Assembly (NCBI GenBank): GCA_002498605.1
Contig: DAHY01000023.1
Span: 1 to 26,213 of the forward strand
Origin: Methanomassiliicoccaceae archaeon UBA404
GTDB taxonomy: Archaea > Thermoplasmatota > Thermoplasmata > Methanomassiliicoccales > Methanomethylophilaceae
Reading direction: 5' to 3'
DNA length: 26,213 nt
Position 1 is the stretch's first letter. Each line of letters begins with the position of its first letter. This document shows, one piece after another, positions 7,291 through 15,147 of this stretch. The translations under genes were made by a program, and so were the position numbers. The notes beneath the pieces are model-generated. The model saw only the letters and a program-made list of their open reading frames with translations, searched no databases and was not told where the DNA came from.

Positions 7291-7656
7291 TCAGGCCCCG
7301 TGACCGTGATGGCCTGCGTGTATTGTTTCCAGCTTGGACATCTTTCCGCCGAGATAAGCGTCAATGTTTTCTTTTGCCGTTCCGACGAATCCTTCCATGA
7401 GCTCAACGCCTGCGCCGTCTAGAACTTCGAATGCCTTATCGCCGCATCTGATCGTCAGTAAAATCTTTGCTCCGGTATCGACTATCGTCTGTGCCGCTTT
7501 CACGCCTGCGCCGGAAGGGCTGTCCTGTGCGGGATTGTATATCGTTTTCGAAGTTTTTGTTTCGGTATCGTACACCATGTAAAACGGCGCTCTTCCCAGG
7601 GACTCCGCTATATCTGGATTTTCTGATTCGTTGTTGACCGGTATCGCTATCTTCAT
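7291..7656 (-). CDS. NifX/NifB-type cofactor-binding-like protein with His-rich tail
   Basis: The 121-residue protein is a second member of the dinitrogenase iron-molybdenum cofactor family in this operon. It begins MKIAIPVNNESENPDIAESL and has the conserved VDTGAKILLTIRCG segment, where this family places cluster-binding residues. It ends in HAGHHGHGA, a likely metal-binding tail. The frame is open to 7755, but the start at 7656 (cat at 7654-7656) gives the family N-terminus and a 4-nt overlap with the DUF134 gene. It lies 1 nt before the first MinD-like ATPase gene, so the product is probably that ATPase's client or partner (inference). Confidence 0.88.
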   Translation of the reverse strand: MKIAIPVNNESENPDIAESLGRAPFYMVYDTETKTSKTIYNPAQDSPSGAGVKAAQTIVDTGAKILLTIRCGDKAFEVLDGAGVELMEGFVGTAKENIDAYLGGKMSKLETIHAGHHGHGA

Positions 7657-8042
7657 GATTCTTCCTCGTTTATTACAAAACCGTTTATGTTTTCCGACCT
7701 GTATTTGCGTCTGCAACAGGTCTTCCGTCTCTGACAGTCTTCGCTGTGTTCGCACACTTTGTACCGACCGCCTTCTATGACAAGCGGAATGCCTCTGACC
7801 AAAGATTCTGCAATCTTTTTCCGGGCATTGCTGTATATGTGCTGCACCGTGGTTCTTGCAACCTCCATATTTTCGGCACAGTCTTCCTGTATCATCCCCT
7901 TGTAATCTATGAGCCGTACGGTTTCATACTCCTCCACGGTCATGGATATGACTTCCGAGTCCTCCGGAACTTCGTCCAGAGGGCCGTATTGTCTGTTACC
8001 CGGCAGGTGACAGACGTTTCTCCATTTTTTGGGACGTGACAT
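7653..8042 (-). CDS. DUF134 helix-turn-helix protein, probable operon regulator
   Basis: The 129-residue protein matches the DUF134/COG1342 family. It has the start MSRPKKWRNVCHLPG, an acidic MTVEEYETVRLIDYKG helix, then a sigma-70-region-4-like helix-turn-helix (about 50-80, CAENMEVARTTVQHIYSNAR) and IPLVIEGGRYKV. After residue 96 there is a Cys cluster (C97, C103, C109, C110, plus H99), suggesting metal or redox sensing. It is the first gene of the minus-strand operon and overlaps the next by 4 nt. DUF134 genes commonly sit next to NifX-like and MinD-like genes in anaerobes, so autoregulation through the palindrome at 8108-8119 is a reasonable hypothesis. Confidence 0.9.
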   Translation of the reverse strand: MSRPKKWRNVCHLPGNRQYGPLDEVPEDSEVISMTVEEYETVRLIDYKGMIQEDCAENMEVARTTVQHIYSNARKKIAESLVRGIPLVIEGGRYKVCEHSEDCQRRKTCCRRKYRSENINGFVINEEES

Positions 8043-8107
8043 GGTTTTTCCTTTTCCTTATCCGTTGAATGCGATTTTGTCGCACACAACAAATATGCCA
8101 TAGTTTA

Positions 8108-8119
8108 TGACATATGTCA
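8108..8119. promoter_or_regulatory. 12-bp palindrome upstream of the DUF134 operon
   Basis: TGACATATGTCA is a perfect palindrome 66 nt upstream of the DUF134 start and the only strong dyad in this gap. It could be the operator for the HTH protein. The gap 8043-8293 otherwise contains AT-rich promoter-like sequence and a 68-codon + strand frame (8107-8313) that I do not recognise and regard as chance. Confidence 0.4.
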
Positions 8120-8293
8120 ATAACTCCTATTGGATAAAAAGGTTTTTATTTTGTTGCGCAGAAGGATTGGCCGAGTCATTTATTGAAGAATTAAAAGATC
8201 CTGAATCGTACTTTACGAAATGGGTACGGAATCAACAAACAAAATTTGGAAGATTTTCCGATACTGAAATCGCTATGCATTGGATTTTTTGGA

Positions 8294-8854
8294 TTACGAC
8301 GAATTGCCGTTGAATTCTCCGAAATATATTCTGGAAACATTACCGTCTTCGGCATCGGATTTCTGAAGATAATAACTGAGAATCTTGTCTTTGCCCTCTT
8401 GCAGCGTGGGCGTGATGTTGTTTCCTTCCGCCAATTCGTATGCATATTTCTGATTGGATGTGTATACATGCAACAGATCGGCAGAGCTGCCCACATAATT
8501 CAGATCGACGATATTTCTGGCAAGTTCCATCGTAATGGGTTTGACGGAGATGGTCAGTTTTCCGTCGTCATTGTCGGGACGGCGGTACACCAGGTATACT
8601 CCGCCTTTGCTTCTTTCCCTGACGGAGACTTCGTTCAGAACGGTCATCTGATGTCTTGTTCCCCCGTATCCGGGCGCAAGTTCCAGCGTATCGGTTTCGG
8701 CGGAATAATAACAGCCCGAATAGGACATGCTGTTGCTTTTCTTGATTATTCTGAACTTTTGGGTTCCGGATTGAAATTCACGCCACAACACTACTGCCGC
8801 GGCTATCCCCAACACCAATAAAATAATTGCAAAGGCCCAGTTTATCTCATCCAC
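8294..8854 (-). CDS. uncharacterised single-pass membrane protein
   Basis: The 186-residue protein is not recognised. Residues about 5-23 (WAFAIILLVLGIAAAVVL) form one N-terminal transmembrane segment or signal anchor. The rest is soluble and mixed alpha/beta, with KLTISVKPITMELARNIVDL and a C-terminal GEFNGNSS. The start is GTG at 8854; a TATA-like TATTTAAAT lies about 22-28 nt upstream (8871-8882), consistent with a leaderless transcript. It stands alone, divergent from the membrane-protein gene at 8969. No catalytic or metal-binding motif is visible. It is probably an anchored protein exposed on one face of the membrane. Confidence 0.65.
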   Translation of the reverse strand: MDEINWAFAIILLVLGIAAAVVLWREFQSGTQKFRIIKKSNSMSYSGCYYSAETDTLELAPGYGGTRHQMTVLNEVSVRERSKGGVYLVYRRPDNDDGKLTISVKPITMELARNIVDLNYVGSSADLLHVYTSNQKYAYELAEGNNITPTLQEGKDKILSYYLQKSDAEDGNVSRIYFGEFNGNSS

Positions 8855-8943
8855 GGCTATGAATGTAGTTTGAATTTAAATAACGTTTTCTATCGAATTT
8901 ATAAAAAATTGTATCGTACCGATATTTAGTATCAACTAATTAA

Positions 8944-8950
8944 TTTATAT
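8944..8950 (+). promoter_or_regulatory. TATA-like box before the gene at 8969
   Basis: TTTATAT lies about 25 nt ahead of the GTG/ATG pair at 8969/8972, which predicts an essentially leaderless mRNA. No Shine-Dalgarno sequence is present between them. Confidence 0.45.
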
Positions 8951-8968
8951 TCTCAAATCCAATCAGCC

Positions 8969-9376
8969 GTGATGAACAACGTTTATTACGAGCGTATATA
9001 CTACAGAAGGCCTATACTGTTGAGTATAATTTCCATACTTCATATGCTGGCGGGCTTAGGCGTCATAATAGGCGGTGCGGCTGTAATTCTGCTTGGTGCG
9101 ATTCCCGATTTTATCGATGCTTCTTTTGAAGCGGGAGTTCTTGTTACCGGCGCAATAATGATTGTTGGGGGCCTTATCATATTCGGAATCGGACTGGCTC
9201 TGTTTTCCGGAAAAACATGGGGCTGGTGGTTTGCAACGATTATGACGGTGGTTATGCTGATATTCTCGGTATATTCCTTTGAGATTCTGCCTATTATATT
9301 CGGACTTATCGTATTGCTTTACCTTACCTCAAGAAACACCAGAGGTTGGTTCAAAAACAAATCACAAGGGATCTAA
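8969..9376 (+). CDS. small four-helix membrane protein
   Basis: The protein of about 134-135 residues has four predicted transmembrane helices: about 16-42, 56-79, 86-103 and 106-120. The helices are rich in Gly, Ile and Val; GWWFATIMTVVM begins the third. The ends are basic (YYRRP near the start; SRNTRGWFKNK at the end), suggesting both termini in the cytoplasm. GTG at 8969 and ATG at 8972 are both possible starts; the ATG is preferred for a leaderless message. It has no family I can name. Its 3' end overlaps the convergent universal-stress gene by 15 nt. Confidence 0.7.
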   Translation: MMNNVYYERIYYRRPILLSIISILHMLAGLGVIIGGAAVILLGAIPDFIDASFEAGVLVTGAIMIVGGLIIFGIGLALFSGKTWGWWFATIMTVVMLIFSVYSFEILPIIFGLIVLLYLTSRNTRGWFKNKSQGI

Positions 9377-10255
9377 CGGCGTAAAGGACTCGGTCGCTCT
9401 GACAACCATAACCGGGCATTTGGAATAGCGCACGACTTTTTCAGCAACGCTTCCCACCCTTAGTTGTGAAAGACCGGAACGGCCGAGCGTGCCCATAACG
9501 ACAATATCGTGATCTGCGGAACGTTCGACGATTTCCTTGTAGGGAACGCCGTCCACTATTATCGGATCCACGTTGAGACCCAACCGGGAACCTTGGTGAA
9601 TCACATCGGCAACGGCGGCTTTGCTGACATCGTTCAGTTCGCTCCACGCTTCTGCGGAATTGAGGGTTGATACTTCCCGGATGTCGTTGACGCTTATAGT
9701 GGAAACTTTCATGTTCAGACTGGATGCGAAACGGAGTCCTATCCGTATTGCGGATTTGTTCGCTTCGCTTCCGTCGGTTGCTATGAGCATTCTTTCAAAT
9801 TTGATTCCTTCGTCCCGTTCGGGTTTGCGGACTATGACAACGGGGCCGTATGCGAGTTTGATTACTCTCTCGGCGACACTGCCCACAAGAAGTCTGGAAA
9901 GTCCGGTTCTTCCCACGGAACCCATGATAATTGCTCTGGCTCCGATTTCGTTGGCTTTGTTTACGATATCCACGGCGGGTATGCCGTAAATGATTTCGTA
10001 ACTGACCGGTATGTTTCTCTTCTTCGCTTCTTCCACCGCATAATCGACTGCGTTTCTGCCGATAATCTGTTCGGAATCGTCTTCCTTCAAAGGTTCATCG
10101 CTGACATAAACGATAAAAACTTCGAAATCAAGGGCCGATGCAAGGTCGAGGGCGTACTCCACCATCTCTTCACTGACTTTACTGCCGTCAGTTGCTATAA
10201 GAATCTTAGACAACTCTCCGTTCTCCAATGGCGGCCGTGTATGTCGACCGTACAC
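9362..10255 (-). CDS. tandem universal stress protein (two UspA domains)
   Basis: The 297-residue protein carries two UspA domains, about 16-143 and 153-288. Each begins with a beta strand ending in ATDGS (KILIATDGS; RMLIATDGS). Each contains the ATP-binding G-2x-G-9x-G-(S/T) motif (GSVGRTGLSRLLVGS at 112-126; GTLGRSGLSQLRVGS in the second). UspA proteins bind ATP and support survival under stress; a tandem form resembles an intramolecular dimer. Start codon is GTG at 10255, or TTG at 10228 closer to the domain. It is transcribed away from the ABC exporter by its own gap of 85 nt and converges on the gene at 8969. Confidence 0.92.
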   Translation of the reverse strand: MYGRHTRPPLENGELSKILIATDGSKVSEEMVEYALDLASALDFEVFIVYVSDEPLKEDDSEQIIGRNAVDYAVEEAKKRNIPVSYEIIYGIPAVDIVNKANEIGARAIIMGSVGRTGLSRLLVGSVAERVIKLAYGPVVIVRKPERDEGIKFERMLIATDGSEANKSAIRIGLRFASSLNMKVSTISVNDIREVSTLNSAEAWSELNDVSKAAVADVIHQGSRLGLNVDPIIVDGVPYKEIVERSADHDIVVMGTLGRSGLSQLRVGSVAEKVVRYSKCPVMVVRATESFTPLDPL

Positions 10256-10340
10256 GTAGAATATTGTTTTTCATTAAATAACCTTACGATGAACCGTAGT
10301 TGCGTCCGACGGATATCCGTACAAACACCACGGAAGAGCA

Positions 10341-11174
10341 TCACACCTCTTTTTTTATGAATACAACCCAGGATGTTACCAGCGGAACGATTCCCCACAG
10401 GAACAGCGAAAGTATCGGTTTTGAAAGACTGATGTCCGCGGTTGCCACATCGTAAATTACGGATTCCGCAACGTTGATCAAATACCAATAATGTTCCAAC
10501 TGATAGCCTGTATTCATTGAATACGTCGGATCTTTGAACATCAGCAACGTCAACAGTATTGTCGGAACCATGATTACGACGAAGAAGGTCATAAGCGCGG
10601 ATACGCTTCCTTTTTTCGTGATTGTGCTGAAAAGCATGGCCAACGACGTCAATGCAAACACGTCAAACAACGCTACCAACAGCGACAGACCTATTTTGGA
10701 AGAAACCGCTCCTGTAACGATGAAAGAATGCCCCGCATAGATTCCGTAATACGCTAACGTCATAACCATGACGATAAAGTAGCATGCCAGGAATTTACCG
10801 ACGAATATGGAGGTTTTCTTTATCGGCCTTGTGAACAGCAGCAAATATGTTCTTTCCTCGAATTCGGATACAATGGTATACGAAGCGAACAAAACCGCTC
10901 CTATGAGTATCAGAAAGGGCAGACTGCCTCCGTACATACTCAGCATCATGTCCTGTTTATCGATGGTGCCCGTTAGACTCTCCAATACATCCGGATAATA
11001 TACCAAAAATCCGATATTTAAGGACACAATCAATCCTATGAGAAGAACGTAAAGTAAAATTTTTCTTCCTCTGATGAATTTGCGCAATTCGTTTTGAGCG
11101 ATTACGCCCATCTGTCTGAAATCATCGACGGTAACGCTTATGTTGCGCTTATTTTTGTTTTTGACAGGATTCAT
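10341..11174 (-). CDS. ABC-2-type transporter permease
   Basis: The 277-residue integral membrane protein has six predicted helices: about 38-59, 84-103, 122-145, 161-183, 191-213 and 253-273. The extracytoplasmic loop after helix 1 and the cytoplasmic EFEERTYLLLFTRPIKK segment after helix 2 are typical of ABC-2 exporters of the NatB/DrrB/CcmB type. The ATG at 11174 overlaps the stop of the ATPase gene by one base (TAATG), so the two subunits are made together. The substrate cannot be told from sequence; drugs, ions, peptides or lipids are exported by relatives. Confidence 0.88.
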   Translation of the reverse strand: MNPVKNKNKRNISVTVDDFRQMGVIAQNELRKFIRGRKILLYVLLIGLIVSLNIGFLVYYPDVLESLTGTIDKQDMMLSMYGGSLPFLILIGAVLFASYTIVSEFEERTYLLLFTRPIKKTSIFVGKFLACYFIVMVMTLAYYGIYAGHSFIVTGAVSSKIGLSLLVALFDVFALTSLAMLFSTITKKGSVSALMTFFVVIMVPTILLTLLMFKDPTYSMNTGYQLEHYWYLINVAESVIYDVATADISLSKPILSLFLWGIVPLVTSWVVFIKKEV

Positions 11175-12115
11175 TATCTCGACCCCTTTACCAAACTGAG
11201 ATAAGTCGATTCCAGAGACGCGCCTTCCTGCATCTCGTAGACTCCGATGTTCGATTCGCCGACAAGTCTGAAAAGATCGGGATTCCTGGCGTGTTCCGAA
11301 GAAACATTCATTTCGATTCCTCCGCCGTAAAGAGATGCCGACATTACTCCGGGCAATCCGGCGATTTTTGAAACGTCGGCTTCCGTGGCGGGTCTGATTG
11401 TTTTGAGAATAATCTGTCTTGCGCCGGAAACCGATGACACCGCGTCTATCGTATCTTCGAACACAAGCTTCCCATGATCCAGAATCGCAACCCTGTCGCA
11501 GAGATCGCTGACTTCGTGCAACATGTGGGAGCTCATGAGAACGGTTACGTCTCTCCCGGTTCTTATGTTCTTGAGAACCTGCCTCATCTCCGCCATTCCT
11601 CTGGGATCCAGACCCGAAGTGGGTTCGTCCAGTATTATTATGCCGGGATCTCCCAAAAAGGCCTGTCCGAGGGCTATCCTCTGCCTCATGCCTTTAGAGA
11701 ATGTTCCCAATTTTTTGTCTCTCCATTCCGTCATCTTTACGGTTTCCAGAATGGAGGATGTTTCGGCGGCGATGGATTCGGACGACATTCCTATTACCTG
11801 TCCGATTAATCTGAATGTTTCTTCCGGAGTCAGATAAGTGTAGAATTCGGGAGTTTCCACAACCGTGCCGACCCCCGTCAAAGCCGTTTTCGGATCTTTG
11901 GTAACATCCACGCCGTTAATGTAAGCCTCTCCGGAACTGGCGTTTATCAGATGGGTGAGCATCTTGAGAGTGGTGCTCTTACCGGCTCCGTTGGGTCCCA
12001 ACAATCCCGTGAAACTGTTTCTCTTTATTTTTAACGTCAAATCGTCAACTGCGGAGAAGGAACCGTATTTTTTGAAAAGGCTGTAAATTTCTATTGGCTC
12101 GCCGATAAGTGACAC
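11174..12115 (-). CDS. ABC transporter ATP-binding protein
   Basis: The ATPase subunit, about 313 residues from GTG at 12115, has Walker A LLGPNGAGKST, signature FSKGMRQR, Walker B IIILDEPTSGLDP and switch SSH. The C-terminal extension of about 80 residues (from the QIILKTI segment) is typical of ABC-2 exporter ATPases. The frame extends to a TTG at 12169, but that site lacks a ribosome-binding site and adds an atypical N-terminus. The GTG at 12115 has AAGGA 2 nt upstream and puts the first domain residues (EIYSLFKKYG) where the family has them. It forms a transporter with the permease encoded one base downstream. Confidence 0.92.
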   Translation of the reverse strand: MSLIGEPIEIYSLFKKYGSFSAVDDLTLKIKRNSFTGLLGPNGAGKSTTLKMLTHLINASSGEAYINGVDVTKDPKTALTGVGTVVETPEFYTYLTPEETFRLIGQVIGMSSESIAAETSSILETVKMTEWRDKKLGTFSKGMRQRIALGQAFLGDPGIIILDEPTSGLDPRGMAEMRQVLKNIRTGRDVTVLMSSHMLHEVSDLCDRVAILDHGKLVFEDTIDAVSSVSGARQIILKTIRPATEADVSKIAGLPGVMSASLYGGGIEMNVSSEHARNPDLFRLVGESNIGVYEMQEGASLESTYLSLVKGSR

Positions 12116-12220
12116 CGTCCTTGACGGGTGTAAGCGGTTGTGTTTAAAATTGTTATCCGCAATCGACAATGATGATGTTCTTGGAGTAAAACATTAAATG
12201 AAAAGAGCGATGGCTGTATT

Positions 12221-12814
12221 ATGCATGAATCCCCCCGGTTGAATGTCTTCTTTGAAAGAGTATACGCAAAAGAAGAAGTTTACAACGATGAACCGGGGTA
12301 TGACGAATTCGCAAAAGCTCTGAAACACGCAAAAGATCTTTGCACCGAATACAATGAACCCAGAATCAGAAGTGAAAAAGAACTGAGAGAAATACTCGGG
12401 AGGATTTTATTGACGACTGTCGACGAAGCAACCGTGGTCAATCCGCCGTTCAGATGCGATTTGGGATTCAACATAACTCTGGGCAAAGGCGTCATGATTA
12501 ACTGCAATTGTTTCTTTCTTGATTCAAACAGAATAACCGTGGGAGACCATGTCATGATCGGCCCCAATGTTGTTATTGTCACCCCCAACCACTCAAGAAG
12601 TTCGGAAGGGCGGAGAAGAGTCGGAACGATATCCGAACCGGTTGTCATAGAAGATGACGTATGGATCGGCGCGGGGGCGATTATTCTTCCCGGGGTAACC
12701 GTTGGAGAGGGGTCCATAGTGGGAGCCGGTTCCGTTGTTACGAAAGATGTTCCTCCGGGAGTGACCGTGGCGGGAAATCCTGCAAAAATCATAGGAAGCG
12801 GATGGCAATGCTGA
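12221..12814 (+). CDS. hexapeptide-repeat O-acetyltransferase (maltose/galactoside acetyltransferase family)
   Basis: The 197-residue protein is a left-handed beta-helix acetyltransferase that probably transfers acetyl from acetyl-CoA to a sugar or related hydroxyl. It has the Maa/LacA-type helical N-terminus (about 1-65), then PPFRCDLGFNITLGKG and VIVTPNHS, where the catalytic His sits. The hexapeptide coils VVIEDDVWIGAGAIILPG and VTVGEGSIVGAGSVVTKDVP follow, then AGNPAKII. Length matches the family. The substrate is unknown. Its last codons overlap the cardiolipin-synthase-like gene by about 7-13 nt, so the two are co-expressed. Confidence 0.92.
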   Translation: MHESPRLNVFFERVYAKEEVYNDEPGYDEFAKALKHAKDLCTEYNEPRIRSEKELREILGRILLTTVDEATVVNPPFRCDLGFNITLGKGVMINCNCFFLDSNRITVGDHVMIGPNVVIVTPNHSRSSEGRRRVGTISEPVVIEDDVWIGAGAIILPGVTVGEGSIVGAGSVVTKDVPPGVTVAGNPAKIIGSGWQC

Positions 12815-14283
12815 ATATCACCATACCCGGAGACTTCATAACCGGTACCTTCAGCGGAGACCTGATGCTGTTTATCATACCGATTAACCTTGTACTGGTT
12901 TTCGCGATGATATTCTGGGAACGGTCCAATCCTCAAAGCACATTGCTGTGGTTGTTGGTAATGCTGATGTTTCCGCCCTTCGGTTTCATCCTCTATCTGT
13001 TCTTCGGCCAGACATTCTATTCAAAATATGCATTCAAAACAAAGGCACAGGATGACCTGCGATTAAGAACGATTCTGAAAGAGCAGAAGATGACTTTGAA
13101 AAGAAGTCACGAGGACCTGGAAAAGGATCATCCCGGAAGCAGTGAATTCATGAATATAATCCACAACGTAAGTCACAGCTATTCGGACGACAACGAAGTG
13201 GAACTCTGTACCGACGGACGGATGTATTTCAGTAAATTGTTTGAAGACATCAGGAACGCAAAGGAAACCATCAATTTTGAATCTTACATCATCAGAGACG
13301 ACGAAATCGGAGAGGCTTTGGTAAATCTGATGACCCGTAAAGTCGAAGAAGGCGTCGAGGTCAGATTCATGTGTGACGCCTTCGGATTCGGAAAGGGGCC
13401 CAAAAAAGCCGTAAACAGATTCATTGACGCCGGAGGGCATTTCACTCTGTTCCACAGCAGAGCCACCTGTTTCCTGTCCCCTCGAAAAAATAACCGGAAT
13501 CACAGGAAAATAATTGTGATTGACGGAAAAATCGGATGGACCGGCGGTCACAACATCGGGAAAGAATACCTGGGACGGGGGCCGTTGGGGCACTGGCGGG
13601 ATGCCAGCGTCAGAATCGCGGGGAGTGCCGTGGAAGGACTTCAGGTACGATTTCTGACCGATTGGAGATACGCCACAAAGCAGGATCTTACGACGGAGGA
13701 AGGGTTTTACAAAGATGAAAAATGTGATGGGGACACCGTCATCCAGATAATCTCCGGAGGCCCGGACGTGACGGAACAGAGTCCGGTTCATTCTCAGTAT
13801 ATGATGCTGTTCACCCGATGCAGAAAAACGCTGTACATACAGACCCCGTACCTTGTTCCCGACGAAGCTTCGCTATCAGTTTTGAAACTGGCCGCTTTGG
13901 GAGGGGTTGACGTCAGAATAATGATACCCGACAAACCGGATCATCCGTTTGTCTATTGGGCGAATCTGTACTATGCCAGCAGACTGATGGAAGCCGGCGT
14001 CAGAGTGTTCCATTACAAAAACGGATTCGTGCATTCAAAAACCATAGTGGCCGATTCATACTACTGTTCGGTGGGCTCCGCAAATCTGGATGAACGTAGT
14101 ATGAAACTGAACTTTGAAACCAACGCCATGATTTACTCTCACGGGTTGGGTAAAAAACTTACCGATGTGTTCCTCAGGGATTTGGAATACTGTACGGAAT
14201 ACAGCTTGGAAGAATACAAAAAACTAAGATTCTTTGATTCATTCAAGATTTCTGTCTGCAGACTCGCCGCCAGCCAACTCTGA
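12808..14283 (+). CDS. cls: phospholipase D-type cardiolipin synthase
   Basis: The protein of about 491 residues has two N-terminal transmembrane helices (about 15-35 and 41-62) and two PLD catalytic motifs: HRKIIVID beginning at H232 and HSKTIVAD beginning at H409, each followed by the family GG or GSAN stretch. This is the architecture of bacterial-type Cls, which condenses two phospholipids or a phospholipid with another head group. Archaeal homologues make glycerol-bridged cardiolipin analogues of ether lipids. ATG 12808 has AGGAAG 9 nt upstream; ATG 12802 is the alternative. The 3' end overlaps the convergent PHP gene by 45 nt. Exact substrate is inferred. Confidence 0.9.
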   Translation: MLNITIPGDFITGTFSGDLMLFIIPINLVLVFAMIFWERSNPQSTLLWLLVMLMFPPFGFILYLFFGQTFYSKYAFKTKAQDDLRLRTILKEQKMTLKRSHEDLEKDHPGSSEFMNIIHNVSHSYSDDNEVELCTDGRMYFSKLFEDIRNAKETINFESYIIRDDEIGEALVNLMTRKVEEGVEVRFMCDAFGFGKGPKKAVNRFIDAGGHFTLFHSRATCFLSPRKNNRNHRKIIVIDGKIGWTGGHNIGKEYLGRGPLGHWRDASVRIAGSAVEGLQVRFLTDWRYATKQDLTTEEGFYKDEKCDGDTVIQIISGGPDVTEQSPVHSQYMMLFTRCRKTLYIQTPYLVPDEASLSVLKLAALGGVDVRIMIPDKPDHPFVYWANLYYASRLMEAGVRVFHYKNGFVHSKTIVADSYYCSVGSANLDERSMKLNFETNAMIYSHGLGKKLTDVFLRDLEYCTEYSLEEYKKLRFFDSFKISVCRLAASQL

Positions 14284-15147
14284 TTCATTATTCACCGGAG
14301 GATGCATCTTTCGCTTGAAGTTCATGATTGTCTGATCCAATTGAACAAATCCGACAGAAGGAGTCTGTCTGCAGAATTCCGTCAGTGACGCCAAACCCAT
14401 GAATGCCTTGGTCAGAAGGTTCTTTTCGATTCCTATGACCTTGTTACGTTTTTTGACTATATTGTCAAGAAACCCGTCCAAACTGTCTGCTTCCGAAACA
14501 GTCACAATATGACCCAGTTCCGTAAGCAGATGACCGTCGGTTCCGCCGGTTATGCCCATATTGTGTTCTTCCGCGACCTGGGATGCTTTCAGATTTGCGC
14601 CTCTGAACAAACCTCCGCTTATCACTTCGAATGCGTCAAATCTTCCGATTTCGTTTTTGGATATGTAATTTTTACGTATGCATACTTCCAATCCTTTGTT
14701 GGATCCCAAATAACCCATCGGATGGGCGGCGGACACGATGCAGTTCTCATTTTCCAGAATATCCAGTAATTTTGGCGTGGGCATGTCCTTGAGAGCGATC
14801 CACTGGCACTCTCTTATTCTATCTTTAATGTTCGATTCCCAAAAAGACTTCAGATCTTTCCAGTCATAAAAATAAGTCAGAATATGAGGGCCGTCGGATG
14901 CGCTGATTTCCATCCCGGGAATTATCATTACGTCTTTGTTCGCTTCCATCGCGTCCAAGACCCCTCCGACCTGATTGTGGTCCGTGATTGCCACGCCTAC
15001 ACCCAGCTTCTCGGCCAGACGTAAAATATCCTTCGGCTGCGTATAACTGTCAGAATAATGTGTGTGGAAGTGCATATCCGCACAGGTCAGACCTTCGGCC
15101 TTCAATTTTTCAATATCCGGCTTTTCGAATCTTATTTTTTCGTTCAT
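14239..15147 (-). CDS. PHP-domain phosphoesterase
   Basis: The 302-residue protein begins its catalytic domain with DMHFHTHYSD (H26, H28, H30, D33), followed by ITDHN (D56, H57). AAHPMG and GITGGTDGH later supply the remaining metal ligands of the polymerase-and-histidinol-phosphatase fold. Such proteins hydrolyse phosphate esters with a trinuclear metal centre; relatives act on nucleotides or RNA ends. The start overlaps the stop of the upstream deaminase gene by 4 nt, which suggests a shared nucleoside or nucleotide salvage function (inference). The C-terminal 50 residues (about 250-302) are helical and basic and lie outside the core. Confidence 0.88.
   Translation of the reverse strand: MNEKIRFEKPDIEKLKAEGLTCADMHFHTHYSDSYTQPKDILRLAEKLGVGVAITDHNQVGGVLDAMEANKDVMIIPGMEISASDGPHILTYFYDWKDLKSFWESNIKDRIRECQWIALKDMPTPKLLDILENENCIVSAAHPMGYLGSNKGLEVCIRKNYISKNEIGRFDAFEVISGGLFRGANLKASQVAEEHNMGITGGTDGHLLTELGHIVTVSEADSLDGFLDNIVKKRNKVIGIEKNLLTKAFMGLASLTEFCRQTPSVGFVQLDQTIMNFKRKMHPPVNNESELAGGESADRNLE

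Noticed and set aside
4360..8042. Nitrogen-fixation locus
   Set aside because: NifX-like proteins and MinD-type ATPases occur without nitrogenase structural genes (nifHDK) in this window, so a nif label would mislead.
8107..8313. A 68-codon + strand frame in the gap before the DUF134 gene
   Set aside because: It starts on the palindrome, overlaps the gene at 8294 and has no recognisable motif. It is plausible as a peptide but not supportable.
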